Below are positions 50,901 to 62,021 of a stretch of 64,000 nucleotides of DNA, one piece after another. The stretch lies in assembly GCA_010645155.1 (NCBI GenBank), contig CM021322.1:8363952-8427951 (forward strand). The letters are read 5' to 3'. A model generated the notes under the pieces. The model searched no databases. It was not told the DNA's origin and worked only from the letters and a program-made list of their open reading frames with translations. Position 1 is the first letter of the stretch, and every line of letters starts with the position of its first letter. The translations under genes and the position numbers were made by a program. The DNA comes from Tigriopus japonicus. Taxonomy: Eukaryota > Arthropoda > Copepoda > Harpacticoida > Harpacticidae.

Positions 50901-53900
50901 ACCATGCACGAAAAGCCTACAAGAAACTTTGGGATCACAAGCGAGGTCTCTACGTGTCCCAAAGAACTATTCGTAGCTACATGATGGGTAAGAAATGGCT
51001 CTGGTGGCAACTTTGGTTGGCCTTGAAGCCTCAATTGAAGGCGGGCCGATTTGAGGAGTTTAAGCAAGAGCTGGCTCAAAAGACCAAGTATGCCTCTGAG
51101 CATTTGGGCGATGTCATTCGGCAACGAGAAATCGCCGAGAAGAAGAACACCGAACTGGCCAAAGAGGTTGAAGAAATGAGACAGTCTTTGTCCGGTGGGG
51201 CCAACGCTAAGCAAGATCTTATCGATAAGATTGCCAAGATTGAAGAAACCAAGGCTGCTCTGAATAAGGAGCTCCAAACGGTAAACAATCGTTTCAATGT
51301 GGAGCAAGAGAACATCTATGGATTGGCACAGATCATGCAAAAGCTAGAATCCTCTCAAGGCAGCTTGGGCAAGGAAATTGAGGAATACGAGAATAAATTG
51401 GCCATTATTGAGGAGGAAAAGAAAGACCGGGACGAACAAGTCAAACAACTCAAGGAAGAAATTGCTCATCAAGAGGACATGATTGCCAAACTCAACCGTG
51501 AAAAGAGAGGCATAAATGACTCCAAACTCAAGGATGAGGAGCAAATTCAAGCATATGAAGACAAATGCAACCATCTCGGGAAGCTCAAGTTACGTCTCGA
51601 AAAACAACTGGATGAGATTGAGGATAGCTGGGAAAGGGAGAAGAAGTACAAACAAGACATTGAGAAACTCAAGCGTCAAGTGGAAGGGAACCTCAAGCTG
51701 ACTCAAGAAGCCGTTGGCGACTTGGAACGCAATCGCATGGAAATCTCCCAAGCTCTCCAACGCAAGGAAAAGGAGTTGGGATCATTGGCGGGGAAGATTG
51801 AAGACGAGCAAACACTGGGAAGCAAGCTCAATCAACAAATCAAGGAGCTTCAAACTAGAATTGAGGAACTGGATGACGAGTTGGAACAAGAACGACAAGC
51901 CCGAGTTCGGGCCGATAAGGCCAGAGGAAACCTTCGACACGAATTGGACGACTTGAATGAGAAGCTAGAAGAGACCGGGAGCAATACCACCGCTCAGATC
52001 GCTCTTAACTCTCGTCGAGAAGAGGAATTGATGAAGTTGAAGAAGGAACTCGAGGAATGTAACATCAATCACGAATCCACTTTGGCCATGTTGCGTCAAA
52101 AGCACAACAGTGCTATTGCTGATATGGGCGAGCAAATCGACAACCTGAACAAGCAAAAGGCCAAGTAATTAGTTCCAGAATGTTGCAAGATCTTATCAAG
52201 AGGGGAAGATAAACATTTTTCTTTGAATCGTTTTAGGGCTGAGAAGGAGCGGAATGCCACTGCTCAAGAATTGGAGGAGAACATCGCCATGCTTCAACAA
52301 GATCGCCAAGAGAAGGCTGTGTCCGAGAAGAACGGCAAGATGATTGCCAATAACATCAGTGACATGTCTGGGCGATTGGATGAGATTCAAAGGGCTCTAC
52401 ACGAGGCTGATAGTAGTAAGAGGAAGCTCGTGGTGGAAAATTGCGATCTTCAGCATCACATGGAGGAGGCTGAACGGTTTGCGGCTCAACTAAGCAAGGA
52501 TAAAACTAGCTTGACCACGCAATTGGACGACTCAAAGCGTTTGGCTGAAGCCGAAACTCGGGTGAGTTTAGAGGGGAGAGCCTTCTTTTTAATCCATGAT
52601 GGACTTAATTTTAGTCATACTAACTGGATTTCGACTTATTCGTGCAGGAACGGATCAACCTTTTGGGCAAGATGAAGAACTTGGAACACGACTTGGAACT
52701 CATGAGGGACCAGTTAGAAGAAGAGTATGAAGCCAAGCAAGAGATTGAGCGCCAATTGTCAAAGGCTCTGGCGGACATCAACTTATGGAAGACTCGGTAC
52801 GAAACCGAAGGTTTGGCCCGAACTGAGGAGATTGAGAGGGACAAGGGCAAGGTCGCTGCTCGTTTGGCTGAGGCCGAAGAAACCATCTCGGCTCTGCAGG
52901 AGAAAATTGGCGTGTTGGAAAAGAGCAAAGTCAGGCTGACTGGCGAGTTGGAAGACATCTCCACGGACTACGAACGTTTTAACACCAATGCTGCCATTTT
53001 GGAGAAGCGAGGTCGCAACTTTGACAAGGTCATCACAGAGTGGAAGTGCAAGGGCGACGATCTTCAGGGCGAAATTGAGGCTAGTCAAGCTGAGTGCAGG
53101 AATTTCAGCTCTGAATTCTTTCGCATCAAGTCCGCCAACGAAGAGTTGGTGGAACAACTCGACACTGTTAAGCGAGAAAACAAGAACTTGGCCGAGGAGA
53201 TTAAGGATCTCTTGGACCAGTTGGGAGAAGGAGGTCGGTCGATTCACGAATTGGATAAGTCTCGAAGGCGATTGGAAATTGAGAAAGAAGAGCTCCAAGC
53301 CGCTTTGGAAGAGGCCGAAGCTGCTCTCGAGCAAGAAGAGAACAAGGTCTTGAGATCTCAATTGGAGATGTCTCAAGTTCGTCAAGAGATTGATCGTCGG
53401 ATTCAAGAAAAGGAAGAAGAGTTCGACCATTCCAAGAAGAATCACTTGCGAGCCATGGACTCAATGCAAGCTTCTCTGGAGGCAGAAACAAGAGCCAAAG
53501 AAGAGGCGTTGAGAATCAAGAAAAAACTTGAGTCGGATATCAACGAGATGGAAATTGCTTTGGACCATGCCAACAAGGCTCATGCCGAGGCTAAAAAGGC
53601 CATCAAACGAACGCACAACCAGTTGTGCGAGGTTACTCAAGCTATTCAAAATGAGCGGAAGGTTACCACGGAGGTCAAGGAACGACTCGGACTCACCGAG
53701 CGCAAGGCTAACGCTCTGGCTGGCGAGATGGAAGAGGCCACAGCTCTCTTGGATGGCGCCATTCGCAGTCAAAAGCAGGTCGAGTTGGAACTCCAGGACA
53801 CCCGTGAGCAAACCCATGAGATGAACAACCTCAACAATTCTCTCACCAACACCAAGAGAAAGTTGGAAAGTGACATCCATCAAATGCACGCTGATCTTGA

Positions 53901-54468
53901 CAATCTTTTGACGAATGCCAAAAATTCTGAAGAAAAGGCCAAAAAGGCTATGGTAGATGCCGGCCGATTGGCCGATGAACTCCGTGCTGAGCAGGAGCAC
54001 TCAAATGCTCAAGAAAGGGCAGTTCGAATCACGGAGAAGAATCTCGCTGATTTGGCGGCTATGGCTGATGAGGCTGCTCGCCAAGCAGCCTTTGCCGCCC
54101 AGCAAATGCCGGCCAAACTTGAAGCCCGAGTCCGAGAATTGGAATTTGAATTGGCCAAGACCACCCAACTCTCTGCCGAGTCCCACAAGCAAGCCACCAA
54201 AGGGGAGCGAAAGGTCAAGGAGCTTCAGTTCCAATCCGAAGAGAACGCCAAGAACCAGGAGCGTATCACTGAACTCGTTGACAAGCTCCAGCAGAAGATC
54301 AAATCGTACAAGAAGCAGATCGAAGACGCGGAAGAGATTGCAGCCATCAACTTGGCCAAGTTCCGCAAGTCTCAACAAGAACTCGAGGAAGCTGACGAGC
54401 GCACGAGAATGGCGGAAGATGGCGTGACCAAATTCCGCCAATCTCGCGCACCCTCCGTCTTTAACTAA
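47987..54468 (+). CDS. Muscle myosin heavy chain (class II), 9 coding exons
   Basis: Exons: 47987-48205, 48309-48452, 48527-48683, 48745-48974, 49045-49308, 49376-49591, 49658-52164, 52237-52561, 52648-54468; 1960 aa, all GT-AG and in phase. The motor domain is complete: P-loop GESGAGKT at 184-191, switch I NDNSSRF at 244-250, switch II DIAGFE at 467-472, actin-binding/SH region with FIRCIVPN and [15 protein letters not shown] lever arm with an IQ-type [14 protein letters not shown] follows, then a WLWWQLW hinge and about 1100 residues of heptad coiled-coil rod ending in a short tail (APSVFN). Length and features fit sarcomeric myosin II, the ATP-driven thick-filament motor. No duplicated, mutually exclusive exons are visible, unlike the Drosophila Mhc gene, so this locus appears to encode one main isoform. 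A noncoding 5' exon is implied by the acceptor at 47967. Confidence 0.96.
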
Positions 54469-54855
54469 TGAAGGCAATTCCACCTCAAATAGATCTTAAT
54501 TCATTGGTGTGAGTGATGAAATTCTAGCCTCTTATATTCCAAACACATGTTCCATAATGACGTGATCAGGTTCTCAATGTCCAAGTTGATAATCCCCATA
54601 ACCGAAGCAAGCATGCTTCATAGTTTTCTCCCACGAAGATCCCGAGCACAAAAAGCAGCAGCCAACAAGAGAGGGAGCAATGAAGTGCGCAATCCGGATT
54701 TCAACTCGGAGATGACCACCAATCACAAAAATTTGAAATCGTTTCCCCTTCACAAGAATATTAACCAGTTTCACATGTATCTGCCCTGTTCACTTGAACT
54801 GTCTCTTGTAAATAGAACTATTCTGGCAAGCATCCTAACAAGCCGGTATTCAAAG
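54469..54855. other. Convergent 3' spacer between myosin and the coiled-coil gene
   Basis: 387 bp containing both 3' UTRs. I see no AATAAA on either strand, so variant poly(A) signals may be used. Confidence 0.5.
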
Positions 54856-56961
54856 TTACTGAAGCTTAGGTAGTTCCAAGGACTTTGTGGAATCAGGGCT
54901 TGGCGAGAGATTTTCGGCTATCTCCTCAACCAGAATTTCCAAATGGCTGGCGCTTTTGGGCAATTTGTTCTTGTGTCTCAGTCGAGCAAAGTGACGAGGT
55001 CGTCCGGAAAGAGATTCAGAATACACCAAGTCCATTTCCTCATCGCTTGAGGACACTCCGTCTCCAAAACCTCGATTGCCATGGCAATCCTGTTTGCAGG
55101 TGCTTGGTTTTGGATGGGTAGAGGGAATTGGAGTTTGACAACCTTGACTCTTGGCAACAGGGATTCTCGACGGCGGTCTGACCACGGCGGGCATTTTCTC
55201 TACCAAGGATGACGAGGGTTTCATCAAAACGCGTTGAACCTTACCCTCGGCGCTGTTGTACAAATAGGCCTCATTCTCAACTAAAAGACGATCGTATTGC
55301 AACGAACACTTGACTGCCGGGTTCTGAACTCGGGTTTCTCGTGCAAATTTGACCAGTTCCTCTCGTGCTTTCCGAACCTTCCGCGAGAAATCTTCGGTGA
55401 TGAATGCATTGGTGCCTTTGAGGAGATGAGCTTTTCTGAGGATGTCCTCTTTGTCCTTGAACAATTGGAAACTGACCAGAACTGGCTTGAAACCCCGGAA
55501 TGAGGGGCCATTCCACAGCCGTTGAACCTTTGTCAGGGGGATTTCTCGAGTGACTTGAAGATAAGTGTTGAAGATGTCTTTGATTCGGGTTTCGCAATCA
55601 TCTTGGTCCAACTCGTCACCTTTGACGCCATAGAAAACTAGATTGTTCTTTCGGTTCTTGTCGATCTCGAACACACGATCTTGAATGTCTTCATACATCC
55701 AATCCAAGGCATCCATCCTCTCTTCCAAATTCCTGAAGATCTTTTTGGTTCCTCTTGATCATGAAAATCATGAAAATCAAATTCGAATCATGAATCTAAA
55801 AACAATCACATGAACACAAGTGCTTTCATACCCAACGTTTTCGTCCGTGTTCGTCTTAATGAATTGGACCATTTGATCGTGAAAGATGGATTGTTCCTCT
55901 CTCATTTCCCTTAATTCTACGTCTATCTCCTGTCTGAATTTCTGACGATCCTTGTCAGCCTCGGTGATGACATCTTCAAAGAACTTGGAATGGCCTTTGA
56001 TTTGGTCTTTGACATCGTCCATTAAGGCGTCTAAGGTGGTATTGGACACATCTAGTTTGTCGCTCAAATCTGACACGTTCTCGATGGTGTTGTACAAATT
56101 CATCTCGAGATTGGCAATCTTGTTCTTGCCACCTTCAAGGAGTTCATGACTATCACCCTTGATGCTGGCCAAGTCGTCATTCAATCGACTGATCTGCGAT
56201 TCCAAAGTCGTACTTTGCGTTCCAATTTTCTCTTGCTCCTTCCGGATGTTAGCCAGGGCCGTTTTGTGGGCTCCGGACTCCTCGGATAACATGTTGATCG
56301 TACAATTTAAGCCCTTGATTAATGTGGCATTATTTTTGCCCACGCGTTCCAAATGGGCCACACTCCCACGGGCATTCTTCTCTATTTCCTCAACCTTATC
56401 CATTAAATCCTCCAGTTGCGACTTGACGTCGGTTTGAACCACTGTAAGAGCCTCAATTTTGATGCGGCTCTCTTCAGCTACTTGGGTTAGTTGCTCAATT
56501 TTGTTGTCCACTGTTTTCTCACTCTCTTTGTCATCGCGGTTGATGTCGGGCTTGATCTTGGAATCAGACAATGCCCTCATATTGAGTTGCTTCAATTCGT
56601 TCTTCTGGTTGACGTTCAGTTTTTTCAACGAGTTCATCTCGCACGTCATGGCCGCCATTTGCGCCATTTGTCGCTTCAACAAAGTGGCTTGAGACTCGAG
56701 GGTTTCCCGCATCAGGAACATGTCTTGACTGACTTTGGCCAAAACATCGTCGGTTTGACATTTTCGATTGTGATGCCTGGAGAGGGTCACGATTTGCAGG
56801 CCTTGGTGCTCTATGGTCTTGTGGAACGTCCGATGTTCTCTTTGAAGCTCACTCACAACACGTTCCAAGGTTTGAATCTTGTCTTGGAATGCAGGACCAG
56901 GATTTGTCTCCACGTCGTTGGCTCTCCTGAGTAGCAAGTTAATGATCCTATCGGGATCCAT
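54856..56961 (-). CDS. Coiled-coil/L1-ORF1-like protein with N-terminal 2A motif
   Basis: Exons 56961-55832 and about 55753-54856; about 675 aa. The start chosen is the ATG at 56961 (ATC before it, G at +4); the frame is open further upstream. Residues 16-23 are DVETNPGP, an exact 2A-type ribosome-skipping consensus preceded by a leucine-rich stretch. About 30-375 is coiled coil (heptads, KIEALTVVQTDVKSQLEDLMDKV-like). From about 413 the sequence NNLVFYGVKG ... FKPVLVSFQLFKDKEDILRKAHLLKG ... ITEDFSRKVRKAREEL gives the RRM-like ORF1 fold. It aligns through to YDRLLVENEAYLYN with the gene at 34938-42892, without that gene's introns. The C-terminus is Ser/Pro-rich. The single intron of about 78 bp has more than one phase-compatible acceptor (55753 or 55732). 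It could be a domesticated retroelement ORF1 or a recent ORF1-like insertion. Function is inferred to be RNA binding; the cell location is unknown. Confidence 0.75.
56893..56916 (-). other. 2A-like ribosome-skipping motif (DVETNPGP)
   Basis: Codons 16-23 of the gene above match D(V/I)ExNPGP at every fixed position and follow NLLLRRAN, similar to the LLLxSG context of 2A motifs in non-LTR retrotransposons. Skipping between Gly22 and Pro23 would release a 22-residue leader and a main product starting with Pro. Activity is inferred from the motif only. Confidence 0.75.
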
Positions 56962-57275
56962 GATGGCACACTTTGGTTCGTTCTTGACTGGGTGAAGACT
57001 ACGACCTACTGCTCGACTTCCTATTCCGCATGGCAGAAATTGCGGGGAAAAAATCCATAAATCTGACACAGTGGGAAGTCCCTTGGTCTTTGGCCAACCA
57101 ACACCACAGTCTCACCAGATAACCATGTCATGTATTTCCTTTCGGCAATATTGGTTTTGTCAATGCAGACTGACTTCGCCAATCGAGCACAGAACAAGGC
57201 CAAGAAAAAGAGAACCGGGTAAATTTGGTAGGCCAAAGAAAAGTGGCAAAACAAGACGTTTGATTCAGAAGGAAT

Positions 57276-57281
57276 TTTATT
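57276..57281 (-). terminator. Possible poly(A) signal of the TCP11-like gene
   Basis: AATAAA on the minus strand about 175 bp after the stop codon and before the next gene on the same strand. Confidence 0.5.
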
Positions 57282-57454
57282 CTTCATTCGCATAACAACT
57301 AAAAAGCTACAGGATGAATGATAAAGCTGAAAGAAGGTGGGGGATGTCTTCGCCAACATTAGTTTTGTACAGAATGTTAGAAAGAGCTGCTTGAGAGTGT
57401 GTGAGTCTATTTGCAATGGTTATTCTACTGTGATTTGTTTTTTTTTACAACCCT

Positions 57455-58942
57455 TCAGGCCTCTGAAGCTCCCTCACGAGGTGAAGACACGGTGAAAAGA
57501 ACGTGGTTCTCGATGATCTCGGTATAGAATTCGCCAAAAACGGCTCGGTTGTAGTTGACCAATCTGACAAAGTTGCCCGCAATCGACGCCAATTCCCGTT
57601 GACAAAGGGTCAAACCGGGTGGAACTTGCAAAGGAGCAGATCGTGACGCTGAAAGAGCTTGCTTATTGAAGTCCAAAATCCTTCGTTGCACTAGGTCCCT
57701 AATGCGATGATTGGGATCTTCCATCTCGCAGATTTGCTCGTTCAAGGTCTTCACTGTAGATTCGGGGAGAGGTTCTTTGTCCTTCTCGGACAGATACTCA
57801 TTCACGTCTTTCACCACTTGGAGGCCCACATTGGGCAGAATTTTCAAGAGGTCCGTATCATCATAGAAGTCCTCGAGTAAGATATCCACATGCCTCTTGA
57901 TATTCTCCTTGACCTTTTGGGCATCGGCCGGGACGATGAAGGCGTTCACGTTACTAAAAGTCAGGAGAATAGTGGCTGTGCTCACGGCTGTTCTCTCGGT
58001 CTGATCTCTGAGGGCAAAAATCCTCTTCTGATCCATGACCAAAGTCTCGGGCAAGGTGTAGTACTCGTCCCATTGGAGTAAATCGAGGTAAGCCTCCGTC
58101 ATGATCCGGGTCATAAGAAGCTTTTGATATTTGGGATCCTGGGCTTCGGCTTCGGATGGAGTGTGTCTTTTGAGCCACTCACGGGTGATTTTGAGACCAT
58201 CGTCTTGTTTGGCTAGGAACTCTTTGAACTTGGTCTTCTCATATTCCACGGATTGTGACATGATGAAGGGTCGAGCTTGTTGGATGTGAAAATTGGCCAT
58301 GTCCACTTTCATGACGTCCAGAGCTTTGAGAATACCTTGAAAGAGCGGAATCACCTCGCGGATTTCTCTCAATTTGGCAATCTCCTCATCTCGAACGGGA
58401 GCGCACAATTGAGCCATGAGATTGATGACGTAATTGGCGTAATCTTGAAAGTCCAACACTCCATTCTCGGCTTGCTGGGCCACGAGATCCATGTCGAGTT
58501 TGCCGTTAATGCTATCAATGATTCGGCGTTGCTGAGGCACGAGTAGACCCAGGATTCCCTCTTTGACTTCCCTGAGTAAGGCCAAGGCCTGATCAAACAC
58601 CGGAGGGTCTTCACTGATCTGCGCTTGAAGGACATCCCAAAATGCCTTGTGCATGACCTCCTTTACTTGCTTCTCCAGTGGACTTTCGGCTCCCTTGAGA
58701 TCCTGAATCATGAAGTCCTTGTCCACGGCAATCTCGTGGGCCAAATACATATTGGTGATGCCTTTGGCTGCGTCCATCACATCTGACAAAGACATGGATT
58801 GGGCTTGATCCTCACCAAATCCGGGCACGAAAAAGCCTCGACCAGGCGAGGGAGAACTATTGTGACTCCGGGTTCGACGTCGTTTCGGCCTTTTCACCAA
58901 GGCCGAGTTTGACGAGGACGAAGATGATGAGGATTCCGCCAT
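57455..58942 (-). CDS. T-complex protein 11-like protein (TCP11 family)
   Basis: A single coding exon of 495 aa, close to the length of vertebrate TCP11L1. After a Ser-rich, basic, disordered N-terminus (1-40), the TCP11 domain runs for nearly the whole protein, with family-like segments such as LSDVMDAAKGITNMYLAHEIAVD, the KEVMHKAFWDVLQ helix and DFQDYANYVINLMAQLCAPVRD (about residues 160-190). It is mostly helical, with no membrane segment or signal peptide. The start has AAC before and G after the ATG. A splice acceptor (TTCTTTACAG, exon from 58960) just upstream suggests an untranslated first exon. It lies 493 bp upstream of the coiled-coil gene on the same strand. TCP11 of mammals is linked to sperm cAMP signalling; the role of the L1-like branch is poorly defined, so no function is claimed here. 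Confidence 0.88.
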   Translation of the reverse strand: MAESSSSSSSSNSALVKRPKRRRTRSHNSSPSPGRGFFVPGFGEDQAQSMSLSDVMDAAKGITNMYLAHEIAVDKDFMIQDLKGAESPLEKQVKEVMHKAFWDVLQAQISEDPPVFDQALALLREVKEGILGLLVPQQRRIIDSINGKLDMDLVAQQAENGVLDFQDYANYVINLMAQLCAPVRDEEIAKLREIREVIPLFQGILKALDVMKVDMANFHIQQARPFIMSQSVEYEKTKFKEFLAKQDDGLKITREWLKRHTPSEAEAQDPKYQKLLMTRIMTEAYLDLLQWDEYYTLPETLVMDQKRIFALRDQTERTAVSTATILLTFSNVNAFIVPADAQKVKENIKRHVDILLEDFYDDTDLLKILPNVGLQVVKDVNEYLSEKDKEPLPESTVKTLNEQICEMEDPNHRIRDLVQRRILDFNKQALSASRSAPLQVPPGLTLCQRELASIAGNFVRLVNYNRAVFGEFYTEIIENHVLFTVSSPREGASEA

Positions 58943-58960
58943 GTTGGAGCCACTAGAGAT

Positions 58961-60209
58961 CTGTAAAGAACGGGAGTTGATGAATTACAGGGAAGACTGA
59001 GATTTTGCGAGACTCTTTAGATCAAGCGTTAGAATGACAATTCATATATCATATATCATACATTTAAAAGATATATGAGCACTTGAAGGTTCATTTGAAC
59101 CAATTCATAATACTTGAGCGGGATGAAAGTAGGGAAATGTTTACCTAGAAACGGACTTACAACAAATCTTGCTTAAGTTCTATAAGCAGACAGGTAAAAG
59201 TTTCTCAAAAACGGATACAAAGAGATAGGTACTGTCAGATTTCGATCATGCACTGGACGCTTCCAGAAGGATCTCGAGCTTCCACTTACCTAAACCAGCT
59301 CTTGAAGCCACAATGTCGTTTTATCGATATGTTGGTATCGATCTTGGTTGGATCGATGCTTGTGATTGTTCGATGTGTTCACCACCACGTAATCCACCAC
59401 ACAAAGGGACCCACTCTTTCTTCTTCCAGACTTGACTTTTGGAATTGAATTGCGTCGTTTTGGCAGGCTTGGTCGGACACTTTGCTGCTAGGAGTGCTTC
59501 TCTGACAGTCTCCAAGGCCTTTTCGCGCACCCAACTCCCAACAACACCAACACTGACTAACTTGGAAGCACTCCAACAGCTGTGACCTGGCCCTGTTTGG
59601 CTGCCATAGCTCTCAAGTTGCTCCTCAGCTGGCTTACACGGCCATTCAAACGTATTAATTCTCTTCAACAATCGAATTACCCTTTTAAGGCGATATAAAA
59701 ACTAACATTATTGCACTACTCTCTAGTTTCCTTCAACCCTGAACTCAGACCCCTCTCTCTCACACACTTCTTTTTCTTGGATAAATTGTTGTCGTCACAA
59801 AGCATGAACCGGCGGTCCGGGACTTTTTCGCTTCCATCGATAAAGATAAAGGTACACGGCCAAATATTACAGGGGAAAAAAGTTTCGCTATGAACTATAA
59901 ATCTTCCGTAACCCGCCCACGTACATTCCCAGATATCGCTAGGCACGCTCAAGATCATGAGATCGATATGGATATGTAAATATTGGAGAAGGAAGTGAGC
60001 CGCCAGGAACTAATCAAGTGATCTCGTATATTGAATAGCATATCTTCTTGCCGTGTCGTAACAAAACCTGATCGGTGATTGCTTATCTATCTAGGGTTAT
60101 GCAACCACAAACCCAAAGGTATTCGCAATACCAATCCTGAGTAGTAAAGGAATCAGTTTAGCAAGTCTTACCCACAAGACCCGAAGTTGGTGGTTATCAA
60201 TCTATTCTT
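58961..60209. other. Spacer between TCP11-like and P450 genes
   Basis: Contains the probable noncoding exon and promoter of the TCP11-like gene. There is an ATATATC-type simple repeat at about 59042-59078. The minus-strand frame at 59321-59671 has no recognisable features. Confidence 0.5.
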
Positions 60210-62021
60210 TCATGGGCGTCGAGCAGTGAGTCTCACAAAATAGGGCAATGGATGGAGAGTGAATGCAAAATCGGGATAGCAATTCAGGTCGTAGTTGTCG
60301 TCATCGGGTGGGAGTTGGACGTGAAATCGTTGCAAAAAGTTGGCCAAGAACAAGAAGATCATGTCCAATCCGAATTCCTCACCCACGCAACGTCGTTTTC
60401 CCACTTGAAATGGAATAAAGTTCTCGTTGGGTTGGAGCTCTTTCTTGTCACGCGAGATGAAAAATCGTTTGGGATCAAAATCGGTAGGAACGTCCCAAAA
60501 TTCTTCGTCTCCGTTAATGGCCCATTGAAGAGGGATGATGGTGGCTCCCTTGGGGATGGTATAGCCTTCCATTTCCACGGTTTGAGTGGTTCCATGGGGC
60601 ACGCCCATGGGCACGGCCGGTTTCATTCGCATCACCTCAAATATGAAGGCCTGATAAGAGACACAACGAATTGACGCTTGATTCTTAAATAAACAGGCAT
60701 TCATTTTTAACTTAGAAACCTGTATGTAGGCCAATTGATGTTTATCTTGAAGAGTAATGATTGGTCCACATCGCGTTTGGATGTCCTGGTAAATATCTTC
60801 CTGAATTGATTGTCGTTTACATAGGTACAGAATGCACCATTGAATGGTATTCACGGTGGTATCAATGCCCGCTCCAAAAATATCTCCGGCCAAATAACAA
60901 AGCTGTTTGTCACTGTTTCAAGGACATGAAATGAGTCAAATATGCAAATAGATGCGGGATCATTATGGGATATGTCAAAACTCTTACCTGAACGACTGAG
61001 ATTCGATACTTTGAGGGTCTCGGATTCGAGCTTCGCGTTGAGCTTGAAGAAAATCGGCCACTAGACATTTTGGGCCATGATATTCCCCGGAAGCATCAAA
61101 GTCCCTCTTTCGAACGTCAATCACTCTTTGGTATTCAACATGGGTTTCCCGGATGCCCTGGGCGAATTCACTCAGTTTTCCGCGGAAAATGAAGGACAAA
61201 ATCGGAATCAGATTAGAGGCTTGGGCCATTTTCAGTTGCTTGACTCCATTTTCTCGCAAAAACTGAATCCTTTGCCATTTCGGATCATCGGGAGGGTATT
61301 GCTGGCCAAATATGATGTCGTTCAACATGTTTCCAATGGTTTGTTGGAGAGGGGTGTCCAAACTAACATGTTCCCCTTCGGAGAGACCTAAGACAAAAGT
61401 TAATATTGAACGAGCGGCTTCTGTCCGGGTGATCCAAACATTCAATAGAATCTTACCTTCTACAAAAGAAAGAACTGTGTTGAGTAGGCGGTCTTCCATT
61501 AGTTTGCGGTCATGCGTGTTGCCTCCGCGCATTCCCACTTCCTTCATGAATTTGGCCGTGAACTGACGTTGGATGGCCCAATGTTCACCTTCGGCGGCAA
61601 TCAACCCACAGCCTTCCATCATTTTGAAAGGAATGTCCAAAGGAGCCCGTCCACAAAAGTCGGGTTTGGCAAAGTACTTGCGCAGAATCGCCGGATCTGT
61701 TACAATGATGAACAATTTGCAACCCATATAGACCTTGCAGATTTTGCCATGTTCCAAAGCCAAGGCTTGAAAGAAGTCAAACGGCTTTTGAGGATCCACA
61801 TGGAAGAGGGAGCCCACAATTGGATATCCCATGGGTCCTGGCGGAAGAGTTTGGCCTTCCAGGATCCTACCACCAAATGTGAAACCCTTCATATAAACGC
61901 AAAATTAGGTATGGCTTGAAAAACCTCACTTGTTCCGCTTCCAAAGCCACACCATGGGAGCACAAATAAGGCCGGTTAATGTCATCGTGGCAAACGAAAA
62001 GGACGAGTAGAAAAAGGCCAT
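60210..62021 (-). CDS. Microsomal cytochrome P450, CYP2-clan type, 5 coding exons
   Basis: Exons: 62021-61953, 61886-61457, 61387-60988, 60912-60720, 60650-60210; about 510 aa. The order is an N-terminal membrane anchor, LPPGP hinge, AGIDTT in the I helix (314-319), EVMR as ExxR (369-372), FDPKRF for the PERF region (422-427), and FQVGKRRCVG with heme-ligand Cys452. All diagnostic residues are present, so a heme-thiolate monooxygenase on the ER membrane is expected. The substrate is unknown (xenobiotic or hormone metabolism are both seen in the clan). Least certain is exon 1: the start ATG at 62021 has a strong GCCATGG context, and a donor after APM keeps phase, but loses WLWKRN, a typical post-anchor motif. 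The GTGAGG donor that would keep it is out of phase. Intron 4 (60719-60651) is 69 bp with no stop, so its retention would add 23 residues. Confidence 0.85.

Noticed and set aside
50585..51340. Long minus-strand frames inside the myosin exons (also 49619-50413, 52783-53445)
   Set aside because: They are antisense shadows of strongly coding, codon-biased myosin sequence.
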